NCBI GenBank assembly: GCA_026261815.1
Contig: JAMPIT010000059.1
Coordinates: 18,648,001 to 18,712,000 of the forward strand
Direction of reading: 5' to 3'
Length of the DNA stretch: 64,000 nt
DNA from: Monarcha castaneiventris obscurior
Lineage: Eukaryota > Chordata > Aves > Passeriformes > Monarchidae
Positions 1 to 13,700 of the stretch are shown one piece after another. The notes under the pieces are model-generated. The model did no database searches and was not told where the DNA came from. It saw only the letters and a program-made list of their open reading frames with translations. The position numbers and the translations under genes were made by a program. Numbering within the stretch: the stretch's first letter is position 1; each line of letters starts with the position of its first letter.

Positions 1-2
1 TT

Positions 3-1163
3 CATGATCTCAGAAAAATCAATGAAGTCATTGAGGAAATGGGACCGTTACAACTTGGTCTTCCATCTCTCTCGATGATCCCGAGAGACTGGCCACTTGT
101 GATCATCGATCTCAAAGACTGTTTCTTCAACATCCCACTTCATCCAGAGGATGCTCCTCGATTTGCATTTTCCGTCCCAAGCATCAACAGGAAGGAGCCT
201 CTGCAAAGATACCACTGGGTTGTCCTTCCACAAGGTCTTAAAAATTCTCCAACCATTTGTCAATGGTTTGTGGCACGAGCCTTATCTCCGGCACGAAAGA
301 AACACCCACAGGCGATGATCATTCATTATATGGATGATCTACTCATTGCTGCGTCAACACATCAAGAGCTGCAAGAAACTCGTGACAGCGTGATCACAGA
401 AGTTCAGAAAGCTGGACTAGAAGTTTCCACTTCAAAAATCCAAGAGACTTCACCATGGAAATATTTGGGATGGAGACTCACAGAGCAAACAATAACACCG
501 CAGAAAATAGAAGTTCGAACTCAAGTCAAAAATCTGCAAGATCTACAACAGCTTTTGGGAGAGATCAATTGGATTAGGCCAATTTTGGGAATCACAAATA
601 ATGAACTTGCACCACTTTTCAATCTCTTAAGGGGAGACTCTAATATCACTTCGCCCAGAACTCTCTCATCAGAAGCTCGAGAAGCTCTTGAAAAAGTTAC
701 TGAAGCTCTTCAACAAAGACAAGCACATCGCTTTGAAATGAGCCAACCATTTTTCCTTGCAGTGTTAGGAGAAAACATGCAATTGTATGGTCTCATATTT
801 CAATGGGACTCGTCTCAACAAGATCATTTGTTAATATTAGAGTGGATTTTTTTACCTTACAGATCCCCTAAAACAATTTTCACCACTTTAGAAATGACAG
901 CTCAAATTATAATCAAAGCTAGGACATATTTTTCAAATAGTACTCAGGCAAAATTGAAAGAAAACCCTTTAGTCTTAATCAAAGATTTAGAGACTGGAAA
1001 GATCGAGGGTCCATTTCAACTAATAACCTGGGGCAAAGGGTATGCTTGTGTCTCAACAGGTGCAGGACCGAAGTGGATTCCAGCAAAAAATGTGAAACCC
1101 TACCGAGCCCAGAAACAAGCAGGAATCGACTCCGAGAATAAAGAAGCAAGCACGCAGACGTGA
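3..1163 (+). pseudogene. ERVK-like pol remnant: reverse transcriptase joined in frame to integrase C-terminus
   Basis: Seen: one open frame enters from the left edge (the frame is already open at base 3, so the ATG at 39 is internal). Numbered from that ATG, the RT fingers/palm region has the motif A core LKDCFF (about residues 25-30), the motif B region LPQGLKNSP (63-71) and the active-site YMDD (97-100). Thumb and connection-like sequence runs to about residue 296. From about residue 308 the protein matches the extreme C-terminal domain of a class II integrase (around PFQLITWGKGYACVSTG, 325-341). The whole RNase H domain and the integrase zinc-binding and DDE core domains are missing, yet the frame is intact across the junction (about nt 930-960). 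Family knowledge: class II (alpha/betaretrovirus-like) pol. Inference: a dead provirus fragment with an internal deletion; not a functional polymerase. An env-like frame follows 124 bp downstream on the same strand. Confidence 0.9.
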
Positions 1164-1286
1164 ATCAGTACCAACGCTGCTGTTGACGCCAGACATCAGT
1201 CAACTCTCTGTGCAGAAACTATGAACTGAGTTTGATGTAAAGGGTGGGAAAGTTAAGGGTGAAAATTTTGTGTGTAAAGGTGTTGT

Positions 1287-2399
1287 ATGAGTTGTGTTGC
1301 AGATCAGCAATTACTGTGTGAAGTTAAGCTGTTAAACATGAAGTTCAATCAGGTATTGCACTTGTGCCTTATCATCTCACTGATTGCCTTAAGCAATGCA
1401 GCCTTCCCAGTGAAACAGCCAAGGGAGAATGTTTGGGAGACTTTGGCTAATGCATCAGGCCTAGACACTATCTGCCTAACTCATTCAAGGCCAAAGAAAC
1501 CATTTACAACATGTTTGGTTGGTTTACCAGCAGACAAATGGCAGCCTTCCAAACATGTCCAGTTACAGCTTTCACGATCCAGTTCAAATCCAAAGGAGAG
1601 CTGGGATATTTGGACCAAATCCCTTCCTAGAGCTCCTCAAGAACCTCAGGAACTAGAAATTCTTGCTTCAGTAAAGATGAAGTCTTGTGTAATGTTTAGT
1701 TCTCCAGGGTTAAAACGAAAGAAAAATAAAGTAACAGATGTCACTCCAGATCACGAAATATATAATATATCCCTCATCTGGAAAGGCTGCAGTAGGTATT
1801 TATACACAGCCAGGCATGGGCATATCACTCCTGTGATACTGTGTACCTTTCTCTCACCAGCCCTACAATGGTCCCTTGAACCAGAGCACAAACCAGAATT
1901 TTCCCATGATGTACTGGTGAAGACAACAGCTCCTGCCAGTAACAGCAGACTCCTAGTCATAGATGATATGGCTGAAGATAGGAACTTTCCATATCCCAGC
2001 AGCATTCCTCAATCTGCTGTCAGATTTCTGTCTGGATTACCAAAGCACAGCTGGCACATGAGGGAAGTTGGGAGTGTGTGTAGAAGTGGGCACAAAGAAA
2101 ATGTTTGCAAGACATACAGCAAGGAAAGAGTAAGAATTGGTGTACCTGTACAGCAAGCACTCACTTGCTGTTCTGAATCCTCCCTCCCCTGCCTTTTTCC
2201 TGAGAATGTTAATTGCATGTCGGGCTCCAGATACCAAAAATGGCAGAACTACTGCAGGCACGGCTATGGGTACACCAGCAAAAAAACCACCTGGTCCATT
2301 GGCAGTAGGACAGCTGAGCCTTATTTCATTGTGGCTCCGCCACGCCATGTAAACATAGCTGCCGATCTGAAAATTAAGGGAACTTCTGGTAGTTGTTGA
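1287..2399 (+). pseudogene. Env-like frame: signal peptide and surface N-terminus, remainder unassigned
   Basis: Seen: a 370-codon open frame. The better start is Met18 (nt 1338), which opens a hydrophobic signal peptide ending near SNA/AF (about residues 38-41). About residues 45-150 look like the N-terminal surface subunit of avian class II ERV envelopes: ENVWETLANASGLDTICLT, then the Cys-containing PFTTCLVGLPADKW and a PQELEILASVKMKSCV segment. After about residue 150 (nt 1735) I see no envelope character: no furin-type RxKR cleavage site, fusion peptide, CX6CC motif or membrane anchor. The last 220 residues are probably unrelated sequence that happens to be open. A TTGTGTTGCAG acceptor-like site ends at 1302, in the expected place for spliced env mRNA. 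If translated, the product would be secreted rather than membrane-anchored. Env call for the N-terminal third is good; function unknown. Confidence 0.7.
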
Positions 2400-3741
2400 G
2401 CCTTCCTGGCTCATGGAACCACTGAAGTAACTTCATCCTTCTTCTAACTGCCCATCAGTCCAGCTACAGCAACTAGACCAAACACTGTGGCAATCAGCCC
2501 AATGGAGCTAAGACAGGATCACATCCCTGTTGCTTTTATTGGTTGTTGGGGGTTTTTTATGGAAAAGAGGCCCAGTAGACATTCAGCCTATTTTTCCCTT
2601 TGTTATCCCATTGAAAGAGTAACTTTGCTAATGTGATAAATTATGCAGTCTGGTGACACCTTGCCCAGTGCATTTCCTCCAGTCTTCCCTGGGCCCTGCT
2701 GTGACACTGGTGTAGCAAGCCCACAGTCTAGGTCTGACAGATCAGAAGATGTCCAAGGCAAAGTAAGCCTTGCACTGGGAGACAGCAGGTAATGGCCTAC
2801 TCTCTGCTGTCTGAAGAAGTCTGTAATGGAATTGGTGAGAACATTGAAAACTCAGGGGCATAATAAAGAGAGAGGTGGGAAAAGGTCTTGGGGAAGGGGA
2901 ACAACTTCATCAAGGAATGCTCAGCGGTGCAGGCGTAGAGAGTTCCTACAGGAACTGGATGCAGGAAGCAGCACAGGCGAGCAATACTTGGCTACAGCAA
3001 GGCTGGGGAAGAGGTAGGTAATTGGGTGTGCTACAAACCATTAAATGCATTGATCTGATACAGCAGAAATGAAATCTACAAATCTACTGATGGATTAACT
3101 GCATAAAACTCAGCAGTATGAGAAGAGTAGAAACTTAGAGAAAAAGAGCAGAATTTAACTTAGAACACTTACATGAAGTCTGTCTAGCACAAAAGGTATA
3201 TATTAAGAATAAAGGTCTAATTAGGATTCCTGCATGTGACAGACTCATAGCAACCACTTGTGAGAAAAGACAAGCTTACAGATGTTTTCTTCTGAGATCT
3301 AGCAGTTTGGGGATTTCTTCAGCCCTACTATTGAATCTAATATGCAATGTTATTGCTGTTATTCTTAAATTTGATTATGTGGTATCTTTCAGGATAGGAT
3401 CAAATAGGATCAAATTTACTTGTCTGCTGAGAACCTGCTGTGACAGTGAAAGTAATTTTATTGTTTATGAAAAAAAAAAAAAAGCTTTCTGCTGTACAAG
3501 CCATCCTAAGTGGCTTAGGTATTTCCAATCTGAATCACATCATTGACATAGTAGTATTTTTCCTGAAGTCCATCTTAATATATATATCAGAAACTATCGA
3601 AGATTGAGTTTCAGGAGTTCTCTACCTCCACTGAAGTTCACGGGCAGTTTATTTCTCAGCTGAAGTACATTAAACTCTATATCAGAACATAAAGGTGTAG
3701 ACTGTGCTACATTTCAGTAGCACATGCTTTAGTCAATTTAC
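2400..3741. other. Unassigned sequence 3' of the ERV remnant
   Basis: No convincing gene or LTR. I looked here for the 3' LTR expected downstream of a plus-strand provirus and found no TG...CA block with a poly(A) signal that I would defend. A short oligo-A run lies near 3470-3483. Short open frames here (for example 2826-3017) have no recognisable motif. Confidence 0.5.
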
Positions 3742-3826
3742 ACATGGTTGAACTCAATTATATTAAAGGTTTTTTTCCAATCTAAATGATTCAATGATTC
3801 TGTGTTTCCATGATTTTGTGATTCAG
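3742..3826 (+). mobile_element. CR1 LINE, 3' terminal fragment
   Basis: The block reads as the characteristic CR1 3' end: a GGTTGAACTC-like segment, a degraded 'TTAAAGG...TTCCAATCTAAATGATTC' segment, then short tandem ATGATTC/ATGATTT repeats. Sense is plus. It is 5'-truncated, as nearly all avian CR1 copies are. Divergence from the usual tail indicates an old copy. Confidence 0.8.
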
Positions 3827-6800
3827 TTCCAGGTCCAGCAGCTGAATGGAGTCCACAGGGACTGTGCATCGAGCCTCATTGCATTACTCTGGAACACATA
3901 TTTGTGCCACAGACAGGAACTCAGCCTACTTACTAGGAAGGACCAAGATAATAATACACATATGGTTTGCTGATGCTGTCTCATACGCAGTCAGCTCAGA
4001 CAACCTGCAATAATCTATATGGATCTGTACAGGTATATCTGTATACTCTTAAAAGCACTAAAACATGCCATTTATTTTTGTTCACACTTAAATAATTGGA
4101 TGCTTAGTACTGAAAAAAACCTGAAGTTTGGGTACTAATCTGGGTACTACCTTCAGATTAGGAAACACTTGATTCTCTTTCTACTAATTTTCCTACTTCT
4201 GCATGTCTTTCCCCTATCTGTGAAATGACGCTTAAAAAAATTCTTATTCTTACAAAAATACCCACACATATAGATAGATATAGATACATATGCTCCTATA
4301 TACTCTTCTATATAATAATGGTCTTCTGTATTATTTTAACTTTCCAGTTTTAGGACCTAAATATTTTCTCTGGGTGTATTGGCAAAATAACTACTTCACC
4401 TTTTGTTAACTTAGGAAGTATTAAGAATTTGACCAGTAGGATTCTGTACCATCTGTACAGTGGTGTATGGCATTTAGCTAGAAGATGAAGCTTCTACAAA
4501 TGAAATATTAGTGTTTCAGGATATCTGTGAAAACCCAGCCTCACTGAGTAGTGACAGACTTGAAACTATTAAAAATCCAACAAAGAGGAGACTGCAGTCA
4601 AGTCTTGTCAATTGTGCTTCCCTCTGGAGGGTTAAATAAAAACATTCAATGTTGTAATAGCTCAGGAGCAAGAAAACCCTCACTGTATTTACTAGGGACT
4701 GCCAAAGATATGTTATTTGGTGTAATAAGTCTCTGTATATTGCTTTGGAAATATTGAGAACAAGTAGACTCAGTTGAACCATGTAGAAACTTGCATCCTG
4801 TTTTATGAAGAGTCTGTCATAAAGAGTGATTCAGTGGTGTTGCACAAGGAAGAAGGTTATTATAAGATGTTTTTAATAAAAAAATATTGTGCTTACACAG
4901 AAGATATCTAGGAGAGCAGCATGTATAATAGACACTAGAACTTTAGCAGCTCTTCTGGACTATTTAATATGGAGGTGGATTTATAGCAGAAGAGCAGTCT
5001 ACAGAAGGGGTGCAGTGATATAAACTCAGTTTTCAATCTATTTGGCACCTAGCCTTGAGATGTGATTACTTTAAAGGTTTCCAGTAAAAGTGGGTAAATT
5101 AAGTACAGAAAAATGACTCAAAAAATCAATGAGAAAGTTATCTCAGACTATGGTGTTACCTGCAGACTTTCTTACCACATTCAGTGACTTTTGCACCAAT
5201 AAGTCCTATATCAAAAATGCTTTTCTATTCTGCCTTCATCACAAGATTTGCAACGGCTGTTCTTTCACCAAGAAAGCCTACAGCTTTTGAAAAATAATTG
5301 TGAATATAATTAATGAAGAAATTTAATCTAAAAATGAGTATTAAAGCACAAACGTATATTAAAGCACAAAATGGTCAAGGTGTTTCGGTGTCTCATGCTG
5401 ACCAGTTTCAAAAGCAGTTTAGTACCTACATAGAAGGGTTTGTACAGGTACCTTCCAGCTCAAAGTAAATGGGAAGCCAATCACTTAATGCAACTACTTT
5501 GAAAAACTGATCCCCAGATGAATTTAGGTAGCAAAATCTACTCATAAAATTGAAACATGGTGTATTTTACCCTTAGAAAACCTGGTAACAAAGTTATAGG
5601 TAAAGAAATCTGAAGCAGATCTTTTCTGCTTGAGAGTTATGCTACTGTCAGTACCCGAAGCAGCTTGTTTAGACATACATCTTGAAATTTACCTTACAGC
5701 CTGCAATATCAAAACCATAGCATATAGATGAGGTCCCAGTCTTACAACACCATGAACTAATGGTGCATTTTCTAGGTCTGCTTACCCTTATTCTCAAACA
5801 TTACCTTGGAAATTCTCGCCTATGAGAAAATTGACTAATCAATAAACCATCTACCTGAAAACAGAAGAAAAAAATAACTAAATTACATAGATTTTACTGG
5901 TAACTACTGTGCTATTCGTGCATACAACAAATACCACAGACTTAAAAACTATGGTAATATCCTTTATATTTTCTCAAAGAACTGATAACATTTGTAGTCC
6001 TACAGCAGAATGCTGATCTTCTGTAGTTGTATAAAGCAAAAATTCACAGTGCCATGGCTATGCATATTGAACAGAAAAATTCATGGAATACTGTTTTGTT
6101 ACCAACCATTGTCTCTCATAAAAGTATTACATATTGAAATGCAATCCTCGTGACTTTTGCATGAAATCACTGTTCCTAAACAAAGCCATAAGATTTTGTA
6201 TGTATATCTGTTTTATTCATTCACATAAACAAAAATATAAATAGCAATTATTGTATACCTGAATTGTGGCTAAAACTATCAGTGTATGATGACCACAGGG
6301 CTTTAGTCATGGTTGCTATCTCTTCTCATGAAAAACAGCACCATGTGGTGCTATCTTACCACAGCATGGTAGAAAGCCCAACAATAAAGATGGAAGAAGG
6401 AACTTGATGGTTTTTTATGATGGTATAATAAGCAAGAGCTGTTTTAATTCAAAGTGTGTTGGATATTAAAAAGACATTACTTTTGCAGGCCAGATTGTGC
6501 CTTATAGCAAATTATATATGATATGTATTGATAGTGGTAGTTTCATATTTGCTGACATAAAAAAATGCACTACTAAATTATCCCTTGGGAAGTACAGCAC
6601 CACAGCCTGAAACTAATCCCTCAGTTTCAGGCTGCCTTCCATCTTCTATTCTGAAAATAGTTTACTAAAGCACCTGCCTGATACAACAGTGGAAATGACA
6701 TTACATATAATTGAACTAAAAGCTTTTGACTGCGTAAGTGGTGAGGAATTTCAGTGTCTACACCATCAGTTGATTGAGTCTTACAATTACAGCCACTTGA

Positions 6801-9800
6801 ATTGTCGTGCTGGATCTCAAAATACATGCCCCATCTTTCAAGTGTTAAGCCTGGGGACTCCGATGTGAGTATTTGCCTTCACACATGTGGAGTTACCCTT
6901 CAGCCATCTCACATTCCAGAGCGATGTTAATGTGACTGCAAGTAGCATGACTCCTCCTTGGATACTCTCACTTTCTCACCAGGCCTAAATAATTTTCTTC
7001 CTTACTCTCGGGGCCCCTAAGCAAGAGTTATGTTAAGGCCACTCCGGATGGAGGTGACAGTGTTTAGATACATTCCTGTTCTTGGCTCTTCCCACACCTA
7101 TTAGTTCATAGAGTCCTACCTTGTCCTTGATGTCAGATTAGCCTTTGCAGCCTTAAGAATAGGGAAAGCTTTGTCTCACCCTCTGTATACCAGGATCATC
7201 CCTAGACTTGCAGAACAGAACCTCCTTCCCATTTTAGATTTTATTGCAAAGTTTTCTATTTTTATTATTTTTCAATAGCACAGTGAGATTTTATTGCATG
7301 TCCTGCTTGCAATTCATATGTTAATTGGCTTTCAAATTGCCTGTTGTCAGAGGAATTGGCTGCTTTGCCAGAATTTTTGATTTGAGTTCAGTCTAAGGCC
7401 AGTACTTCTCTGCGCTGTATTTATGAGATTGTTTTCCATAACCTATTCCCCCCAGTTTCCTTGCAAAGCCCTCAGATTTGCAGATGCATTTACTCCTTCA
7501 GATATTTTGATAGTTCTAATTAGCGTATGTCTTTGACATTGTGTAATTGTCTTCAATTTTCTGTTTCAGTTTTAGAGGTTTTTAAATTGCCCCTATGAAA
7601 GTGCACTGTCAACACAGACTAGCAATAAAGGTAATCCTGAGAATAGCAGACCCCAAAATGCATGGTGACGAGGTTTGTTAATTAGTGAAGTGGAATTAGA
7701 GTGTATAATTAAGATAAAATTATCCAGTTCATAGATGGAGGATATCAGAATATGGCCCTTCAAATGCATCACTCATCTATTCTGTAATTCTTTACCTCTA
7801 ATTTTATAGCATATTTGTTGGCTCAGTAAATGCCACCTGTGAGCTGAAAACTTTTTTACCTGAAGAAATGATTTATAAAAATGAAAGTGGTTTCAGTTAC
7901 GGTAGTTAAATTCCCTAGAAATAGTCTGGAAATTGCTTGTTAATGCTGAGAACACTCAAAAGGTTTCAGGCTTTTAGAGCCATTAGTGATATTGCATTAT
8001 TAAGTACCTTACCTCACACAGGTGTGAATGAACTATGTTATACATCAGCTTTGAATTACTGTACATTCAAAAACTTTTCTCAATATTGGAAAGAAAAAAG
8101 GTTTTTCAAATGACATAGTATTACAACATTTATCTTGTATTTTTTTTGATACCCCAGATTATTGGAATGGATTGTAATACTTTGTTTGGCATGAAAAACA
8201 TTGCTGTCCTCTACCATTGGCAGCTGACTTTGTTGATTAATCCCACTTGTGATGGGATGACCTTGGCCATCTGCAAGACCCCTCTCAGTTGCTCTCTCAG
8301 TCCCCCTCCTCTAGGGAGGACCAGGGAAATGGAAAAGCTTGTTGGTCGAGATGAGGACAGGGACATCATTAGCCAATTATTGTGATGGGGCAAGACAGAC
8401 TCAGCTGGGGGAAAAGTAATTCAGTATATTCCACTGACATGCATTTTTTTCCTACTTCTCAGTTTGAGCAGCAGGTCCTTGCTCAGTCATTTCAGTTTTC
8501 TACCTGACTTGTTTGATTTCTTACACATGAGGATGGACAGCTCTTGCACTCTAAAAAGTGCCCTTATTTTTAGTTGTGTCCTTATTTGCAATAAAAGTTA
8601 TGTAACATGAAATATTTTTGTACATTAATAATTTTCTTTTTCACTGTTTATCTGTACATCTTTTTCCCCTTTCATATTGGTAGGTAAGACTGAGCTCACC
8701 ACATACTACATATGAAGTTCATAATACGTGTGAACAATCTTACTGATTTCAGTGGAACAGCTTATCTCTGCAAAATACATTATATGTATAAACTCTTGAG
8801 ATTTGAGTCCAAGTATTTATATGTGGATTCCACATATGAAGTAAATTAACCAAAAGAAAATTCATCATTTCTTTAATATTTCCCACAGTTTGATGGAAAA
8901 TGGGATTTTTGCAATGCATACAATGAAATCATAATGATAGTAGTTCCTTAGACACATAAACCCTCACATCTCCTTATATTTACACTGTGTAATTGTCATA
9001 ATTTTGAAATGATTCTTGTATATAATTAGCAAATTGAACCACAGTACTATGGTTTATCATATGACTGATGTTTTAAAGTGGAAATATAAACACTGGGAAA
9101 CATAAAATCAGTCTGTATGATCAGTTCTGTCATTTTTTGTATCAGATCTTAGTGAAGATTGCAGCTACATTCCTTAGAAACATAGTCTGTAACATTTTTG
9201 TCTGAAAATGAAAAATTAGAACTTTACAGAGGCCTCAACTGAGTTTTTAAAAAGTCTCATTAAGTGGATGGTTGTACACTTTGGGTTTGTATCTTTCCTG
9301 ATGGATTGAAAACATAATTAATCAATCTAAGAAATGTTTGAAGTATCTGTAGTACTTTCCATCAGTTGAAAGACTCAGCAGTACTTCATGGATAAACTTC
9401 TTTCCCTTCTGTATTTTAATTGTGCACTAATAATGTGCTAGTTTATAATTTAAGGATAATTTCCATAATTGATTTTTTAGAGTTGCAACCATTCCACATC
9501 CAAAACATCAGATGATTTTAGAAGAAAAATCCAATTACAGAATTCTTCTGCACCATACTTGACTTTTCTTAAACTATCAAATGATAATCAGATAATGTTT
9601 ATTGAGTGATTTTCCCCCCAGTAATCTTCCAGTGCTCATCAACAATAAATTACTTTATGGAGAAAATGCTATTTGGATTGATAGTGGTTTTAATCCTTAT
9701 TTTGTAAGCCAAATTACTTATTTTACCTTTCTGCACTAAGCAGTATACTTCAAAATGCAGAGATCTCTATAATTTACTAAGTTAATACCTTTCTTAACTC

Positions 9801-10725
9801 TACTCCACATGATTTTCTGTGGAAAATAGCAGACTTTAATTATGGCATCTGATGATGCTGCCTTAATGTTCAGATAGCCAACATCACTAACCCTATATAT
9901 TTTTATTTTCCTGTGGAAAACTCTATAAGGAAAATAATACCCTGTTTAAGTACCAGCCTATTTTTGAGCCAGTAGTCAGCTATACAAGCATTTCTAAGGT
10001 TTGAGGACTATGACTTGTTAAAAAATTAGAAGGAGCATATAAACATCAATTGTGACATTCAGCATTTCTCCACAATCCAGTGATCTTCTCCAGTTGCTCT
10101 CCTGTTTGGGAACTGTGGAACATATGAATCCCATGATAGTCATAATAAAAGGAAACAGTGTCCTTCTGTACACTGGCTCTGGGGTTTTTATGGAAGATGG
10201 AACTGGGAAGTGATGACTGGTTGGCCTAAAAGGTAAAGCCTTTTCTACAACACTGTCTAGATGCTGCAAAAGACATGGACCCAAAACATTGGTATTCCGG
10301 AAGAAAAATGTGAGAAGAGATTCTGTGAAGACAGAGGGAAAACAAATGAACAAAACCATACACAAACCTCACTTTAAATGCAAAGTTTTAAATACAACTG
10401 CCCAAAGACTAAGAAAATTGCATGGCAATTACTTGTTTCAGCTTGACTGGGGCACATCACTTGGAAATTACCTAAACAATTATTTAACTGTAAGACTGAG
10501 TCAGATGTAGACACAGAATTGCTTGCAGCAGTATTCCAATACTACTCCAAATAGAAGTCTTGAGAGGAGGGGATTTTATTTTTCCCCTGGATTTCATCTC
10601 CTTGTTAAATGTTAATTTCAAAGGAAAGCAATTCCAGAAATATTGCGTTGTAAGCAATGTTAACCTTTTTATTTCTAGATATGTAACAATGTAGGAATGT
10701 GAAAATATATATCTTGTGACAATAT
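3827..10725. other. AT-rich gene-poor stretch
   Basis: No gene, RNA or dated repeat recognised. The only open frames are short, scattered and without family motifs (for example 4516-4782 minus, 8146-8385 plus, 10018-10365 minus). A small direct duplication of TATTAAAGCACAAA occurs at about 5340-5370. The stretch at about 7320-7740 has the look of conserved non-coding DNA (TAATTA-type cores, fewer homopolymers than its surroundings), but only a comparison with other birds could show that. Confidence 0.5.
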
Positions 10726-10753
10726 ATATTGAAATATACGTATATTTCAATAT
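10726..10753. repeat. Perfect AT-rich palindrome (28 bp)
   Basis: The sequence reads the same on both strands, centred between 10739 and 10740. The inner half-arm is TTGAAATATAC and three more pairs match outside it. It lies in a TA-rich patch with further ATATAT runs. It could extrude a cruciform; it may also be chance in AT-rich DNA. Confidence 0.85.
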
Positions 10754-13700
10754 TATATGTAAGTATAGCAATTTACCCAAATTAATATCTAGCTATGGTG
10801 TCTCATGAGACATTGACCTTTGTCTTCCTCTGTCTTACTGGAAGAAAAATAAATGTTGACCCCCTCAGTTAATGCCTGTAAGTCAGTAAATGCTCCATAA
10901 AACTCTGTATCACTGCTACCAGCCAGCCAAACTAGCAGTACAGAAACTTCGACAAACACCTGTATCACCAGTTTCAAACATCTATTTCATATGGAGTAAT
11001 GTATTTCTGTGTATATGAAAGTTCACATTTAGTATTTCATCTGCCTGTTGGAGAAATGCATTTTAGTGGCAAAATGACTGACTGCTGTTTCTAATAAAAA
11101 CTTTTTTTCCCCTGAAAATTAGTGTTTATTTAAAGTCATATATGCTACAGAATTAAACTTCCCTAACTTCTGAGTTGTTTCCAAATGCAGTTTCAGGTAA
11201 AAATCTCTGGTTTAGGTATAAAATAATTTTTAAATCACAGGATAAACCTGCCATCATAACCTTTTTTGTTACTGTTGAATATAAAAAAGGAAACAGTTCA
11301 TGACCTGAACTGTAGGAAGTTAAACAATAACAGGTGTCCTTACATTTGGAAGTAAGTTTGGATTTAGAATAAATTATCTCAAAAGTTCACACCTGCAAAA
11401 GAGACTCCAGACAAAATCCTAACCCATTTTTTTGTGAAGCCTAAGTAAATAAATGACTGCATCTTGAAATTCAATAGACCAGGCATATTTCCAGCTTCAC
11501 CCAAATCTGAAAGGTTTATATAACTGAATCCTGGTCTGTGATTGATACCCCTCACGGAAGTTCCACAATCTCTAAAAGGTATATTTTTTTGCATCCTGAC
11601 TGTTCTAAAGTTTGTACTTCTGAGAAAGATGGTATGTGCACTTTGAAATATGATTTCTTCGACTGGATTTTTGCTACTGCAAGTTTGATGAGACACATGT
11701 TTCTTCAAATTGGCAGAACACTAAATAACTGATTTCTGTACAGAAGTGCCCTGGCTGGATTTCTTCAATGTGATTCCTGTTTTTCTTTTACATATTTCTA
11801 TGGTAGGTATTTTTGACTAGTAATCCACTCTTAAACTGCTTTGCAGAAACACTGCTCTTATGATAATGGTCGGTTTTTCAAATCTCCATAGCATATGGCA
11901 TTATGTCCTAAAAAATTTGTCTTAAAGGTTTTTTTAAGTCTTGATTTAATAATTACTATGAATATTTTTGTAATTTTTTTCCTTAATTTTATAGTGCCCA
12001 TATTTAACTTCCTTATTAAATCAGCCCTAGTCAGAGCAGTTTTCCCGTCATTCTTTGAGCCATGCAACTGACTGTTGTCATCCAGAATCATTTCTGATAG
12101 GATAATAGTTTCTGACAGGCACTTCAGGATAAATGAACTATATTGTGGGGGTCTTACAGATTGCACATGTTTGGGAGGTTATTAATTGAACACCCTGGAT
12201 TGTGAAAGGTATTCTTTAAGCATGGCTTCTGAAAGACTACTCAGAGTTCAGTATCATTTTACCATAATTAAACAGAAATCTTGGCCAGTGAGCTAAGTAT
12301 TGTAGCCACCATTATTGACACAGGGCTATGCATATTACAAATTGCAATTGACAGCATTTTTTCCTTGCTGTTAAGTGTTGAAAAACGGATATTAGATTTT
12401 CTCATGAAATATAATGGGAGAATGAATAAGATGCAATGGTTAAAAGTAACACTTCTAAAGATGAAGAGCTCCTTTGAGGATGGTCACTTGTCAAAGAAAC
12501 AGCAGCAGTGTGGGGATTGCATTATGGAGTTGTGGGATTTTGGTGGTTCTTTTCTTTTAATGGGACAGGGTAACATTTTTATTAATGATTTGGGCTTGAT
12601 TCTGCCTTCAGTCCTGCACCATTGGGATTTTTTTTGGATGGATTTAATCAGCATAAGATGGAAAAATGAAATCTATGAGAATTATTTTTCCTTCTGGTTC
12701 ACTTATTTAGGTCATATTTTTTACCAGAAATGAAGTAAATCATATGTTTTCATTCCACATATGTCACTTTGAACTTATTGTTACTGACTCATTTTAGAGG
12801 AAAAGTCTTGTCTATATTGAAAACTGCTTTCTTTTCAAACAATTGGGGCTTTTTTAAAATATAGCAAACAATGTAGCTGAAGTTCAGCAAGAAAATATAG
12901 AAAACAAAGACGTGTCAATGAGTAATATATATATTTCTCCTTTAGACTTAAATAAAACCACAGATGTACTGTTAAAACCTTATATGAAATGCTAGAGAAG
13001 TTTTAGTCATAAAATAGTGTTCTTATACCAGACTGAGTATTTTGTGTGACACACTGAAATTCTGAGTAATTTTTTAGGCAAGCTGAAGTCCCTTGAAAAT
13101 ATTTTCACAGTTGAAGTGCTGACATAATCTTAACTACAGCAGTGTAATCATACAATAATTAAAAAAAAAACCATTAAATAATCGATTGCAACAAAACAAA
13201 AGTAAGTGAACATGTATCTGTACTTGCATTTCATGAAGGGATATCTAAGTTTGGGTGCTGCCAAAGTGCACAATTTTTCTTGATATTTACTCTGCATAAA
13301 AGAAACTGATTTTTTTTCTTTTTTTCAGTAACAGTGCTCAATTTCTATTAAGAGCATTGTATATTAGCCTGTCAAGAAAAACCATCACACACCAGCTCCA
13401 GATAACTTTCTAACATTCTTTTATGGGTTTCTACTAATGTATATGTGCCATTAAGACAGACCATTCTGAGGTAGTCATGTCTGTTTATGGGTGGCTGCCT
13501 GTGCACTGCACAATTATGCTGCTGAGTGTATACCAGACTTTTCATTCCATGAGTAGCACAGAAATTTACATATAAAGTGAGCTTCTTTTCTGCTTACCCT
13601 GGTGATAAGTGTTACATTTTTAACACATAGCAGTTTGTTTAAAATTCGGTTCCAGTTCTCAGGATACATTTTCCTGCAAGGTATCTTATTTCTTCAGATG

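Noticed and set aside
2037..2414. 125-codon minus-strand frame with a hydrophobic GVPIAVPAVVLPFL segment
   Set aside because: Considered as an antisense gene, but it is opposite the tail of the env-like frame and shows no family features.
2400..2700. Search for a 3' LTR of the left-edge ERV
   Set aside because: No TG...CA block with poly(A) signal or polypurine tract could be defended. The purine run GGAAAAGAGG near 2562 is not followed by an LTR start.
12281..12733. 150-codon plus-strand open frame
   Set aside because: It begins with TTG, is AT-rich, and has no motif, signal or neighbour that would support it.
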